Source: Daedaleopsis sinensis (taxonomy: Eukaryota; Basidiomycota; Agaricomycetes; Polyporales; Polyporaceae). Taken from it: DNA of 64,000 nucleotides. Under the pieces are notes generated by a model, which saw only the letters and a program-made list of their open reading frames with translations, was not told the DNA's origin and did no database searches. The position numbers were made by a program, and so were the translations under genes. Positions 63,360 through 64,000 of this stretch are shown piece after piece (within the stretch, counting starts at the first letter, position 1; each line of letters begins with the position of its first letter). Where the stretch lies: assembly GCA_033807695.1 (NCBI GenBank), contig CM066303.1, forward strand, positions 2,666,001 through 2,730,000, written 5' to 3'.

Positions 63360-64000
63360 ATGGGGGCTTCCTCTGAAAGTGCAGCCCCTCCTTCCCTCTT
63401 CCAGCCCATTAAAGTCGGCGATGTCACGCTCGCGCACCGCGTAGTCTTTGCCCCTCTTACGCGATTCCGGGCCAACAACCGCGGTACCCACACTGACCTC
63501 GCCGTCGAGTACTACGCGCAGCGAGCATCGGTGCCGGGAACGCTGCTTATCGCCGAGGCTACCAGTGTATCCCGTGCGGCAGAAGGGACGTTGCCCAACT
63601 CGCCGGGTGCATGGAATGACGAACAGGTCTCTGCGTGGAAACGGGTGAGATTATGCTCATGTCTCGTTGCGATAGGTATCTTCGAAGCTGACGAATTTCT
63701 TATCGATCAATAGGTCGCCGATGCGGTTCACGCTAAGGGTTCTCACATTTACTTGCAGCTGTGGGCGCTGGGGCGTGCTGCGAGGCTAGGTCACATACGC
63801 CAGCAGGACCCCGACTTCCCCTACGTCTCTGCGTCGGATGTGCCTCTAAAAGGTAGAGAAGACATCCCTAGACCACTCACAATCACTGGTGCGAAAACAC
63901 CTCGTTATCTGCGCCTCTTTCGTCACTGAATTGCCACGTCCAGAGATCAAGGAATATGTCGCGGCCTGGGCGCAAGCGGCGCGGAACGCGGTGCACACAG
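63360..64000 (+). CDS. Old Yellow Enzyme-type NADH:flavin oxidoreductase (5' part, runs off the window)
   Basis: FMN-dependent ene-reductase family, cytosolic, acting on activated alkenes with NAD(P)H. Exons 63360-63644, 63714-63852 and 63944 to beyond 64000. The first barrel strand is SLFQPIKVGDVTLAHRVVFA then PLTRFRANN, followed by THTDLAVEYYAQRASVPGTL and LIAEATSVS (flavin contacts), with the second-exon QLWALGRAAR. The third exon starts EIKEYVAAWAQAARNA. Introns are 69 and 91 nt. The FMN-binding Thr of the PLTR motif is present. The substrate-binding His/Asn pair and the catalytic Tyr lie beyond the window edge, so activity cannot be judged. It is a good reference for the two remnants near 40 and 44.5 kb. 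Confidence 0.9.

Noticed and set aside
1..64000. tRNA, rRNA or CRISPR features
   Set aside because: I looked for tRNA box-like sequence, rRNA-like stretches and regularly spaced repeats by eye and found none convincing; a covariance-model scan would be decisive for tRNAs.

Overview
The window is genomic DNA from a filamentous basidiomycete, most likely an Agaricomycete. The reasons are: dense spliced genes with introns of mostly 44-65 nt, GC-rich coding sequence, and lineage-typical families (FunK1 kinases, a DUF6533 seven-helix protein, Kre9-like GPI proteins, an extended atypical G-alpha). No bacterial features, rRNA, tRNA or CRISPR were seen. All gene models were made by hand from splice sites, reading frame and family knowledge; no search was run. 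Layout: 0.76-3.0 kb single-pass membrane protein (+); 5.6-7.4 kb DUF6533 protein (+); 8.8-15.9 kb tandem pair of FunK1 kinase genes (+), the first with an in-frame stop; 16.1-20.0 kb CHO2 phosphatidylethanolamine methyltransferase (-), divergent from a GPHR-type channel/pH regulator (+, 20.7-23.2 kb); 24.7-27.0 kb monocarboxylate-type MFS transporter (+); a 3.2 kb spacer full of simple repeats; 30.3-32.7 kb atypical G-alpha (-); 35.3-37.3 kb CBF1-like bHLH factor (-), divergent from a GH16 GPI-anchored glucanase (+, 38.3-39.9 kb). The accessory centre is 40-44.6 kb. It holds two paralogous small secreted four-cysteine, tryptophan-rich proteins (+) separated by a 384 bp MITE-like element with 26/29 terminal inverted repeats and a perfect 8 bp target duplication, and flanked by the broken C-terminal and N-terminal pieces of an Old Yellow Enzyme gene on the opposite strand. 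After that come a SET5-like methyltransferase (+, 44.9-46.4 kb), an ALKBH6-like dioxygenase (-, 46.5-47.8 kb) with two apparent GC-AG introns around a 14 nt exon, and a BAG-domain protein (-, 48.1-50.6 kb). At 51.0-57.9 kb a third, 5'-truncated FunK1 copy (-) is split by a complete Ty1/copia retrotransposon (51898-57542). That element has LTRs identical by eye, a 5 bp target duplication, one uninterrupted polyprotein frame and a primer-binding site matching the anticodon arm of initiator tRNA-Met. The right end holds a Kre9-like GPI protein (-), a TPR/F-box/LRR-like protein (+) and the start of an intact Old Yellow Enzyme gene (+) that runs off the window. Functionally this is mainly ordinary housekeeping (phospholipid synthesis, Golgi pH, signalling, chromatin, demethylation, cell wall) interrupted by fast-changing islands: the FunK1 copies, the secreted pair with its mobile element, and the retrotransposon. 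The best candidate for something undescribed is the secreted-protein pair and its immediate setting.
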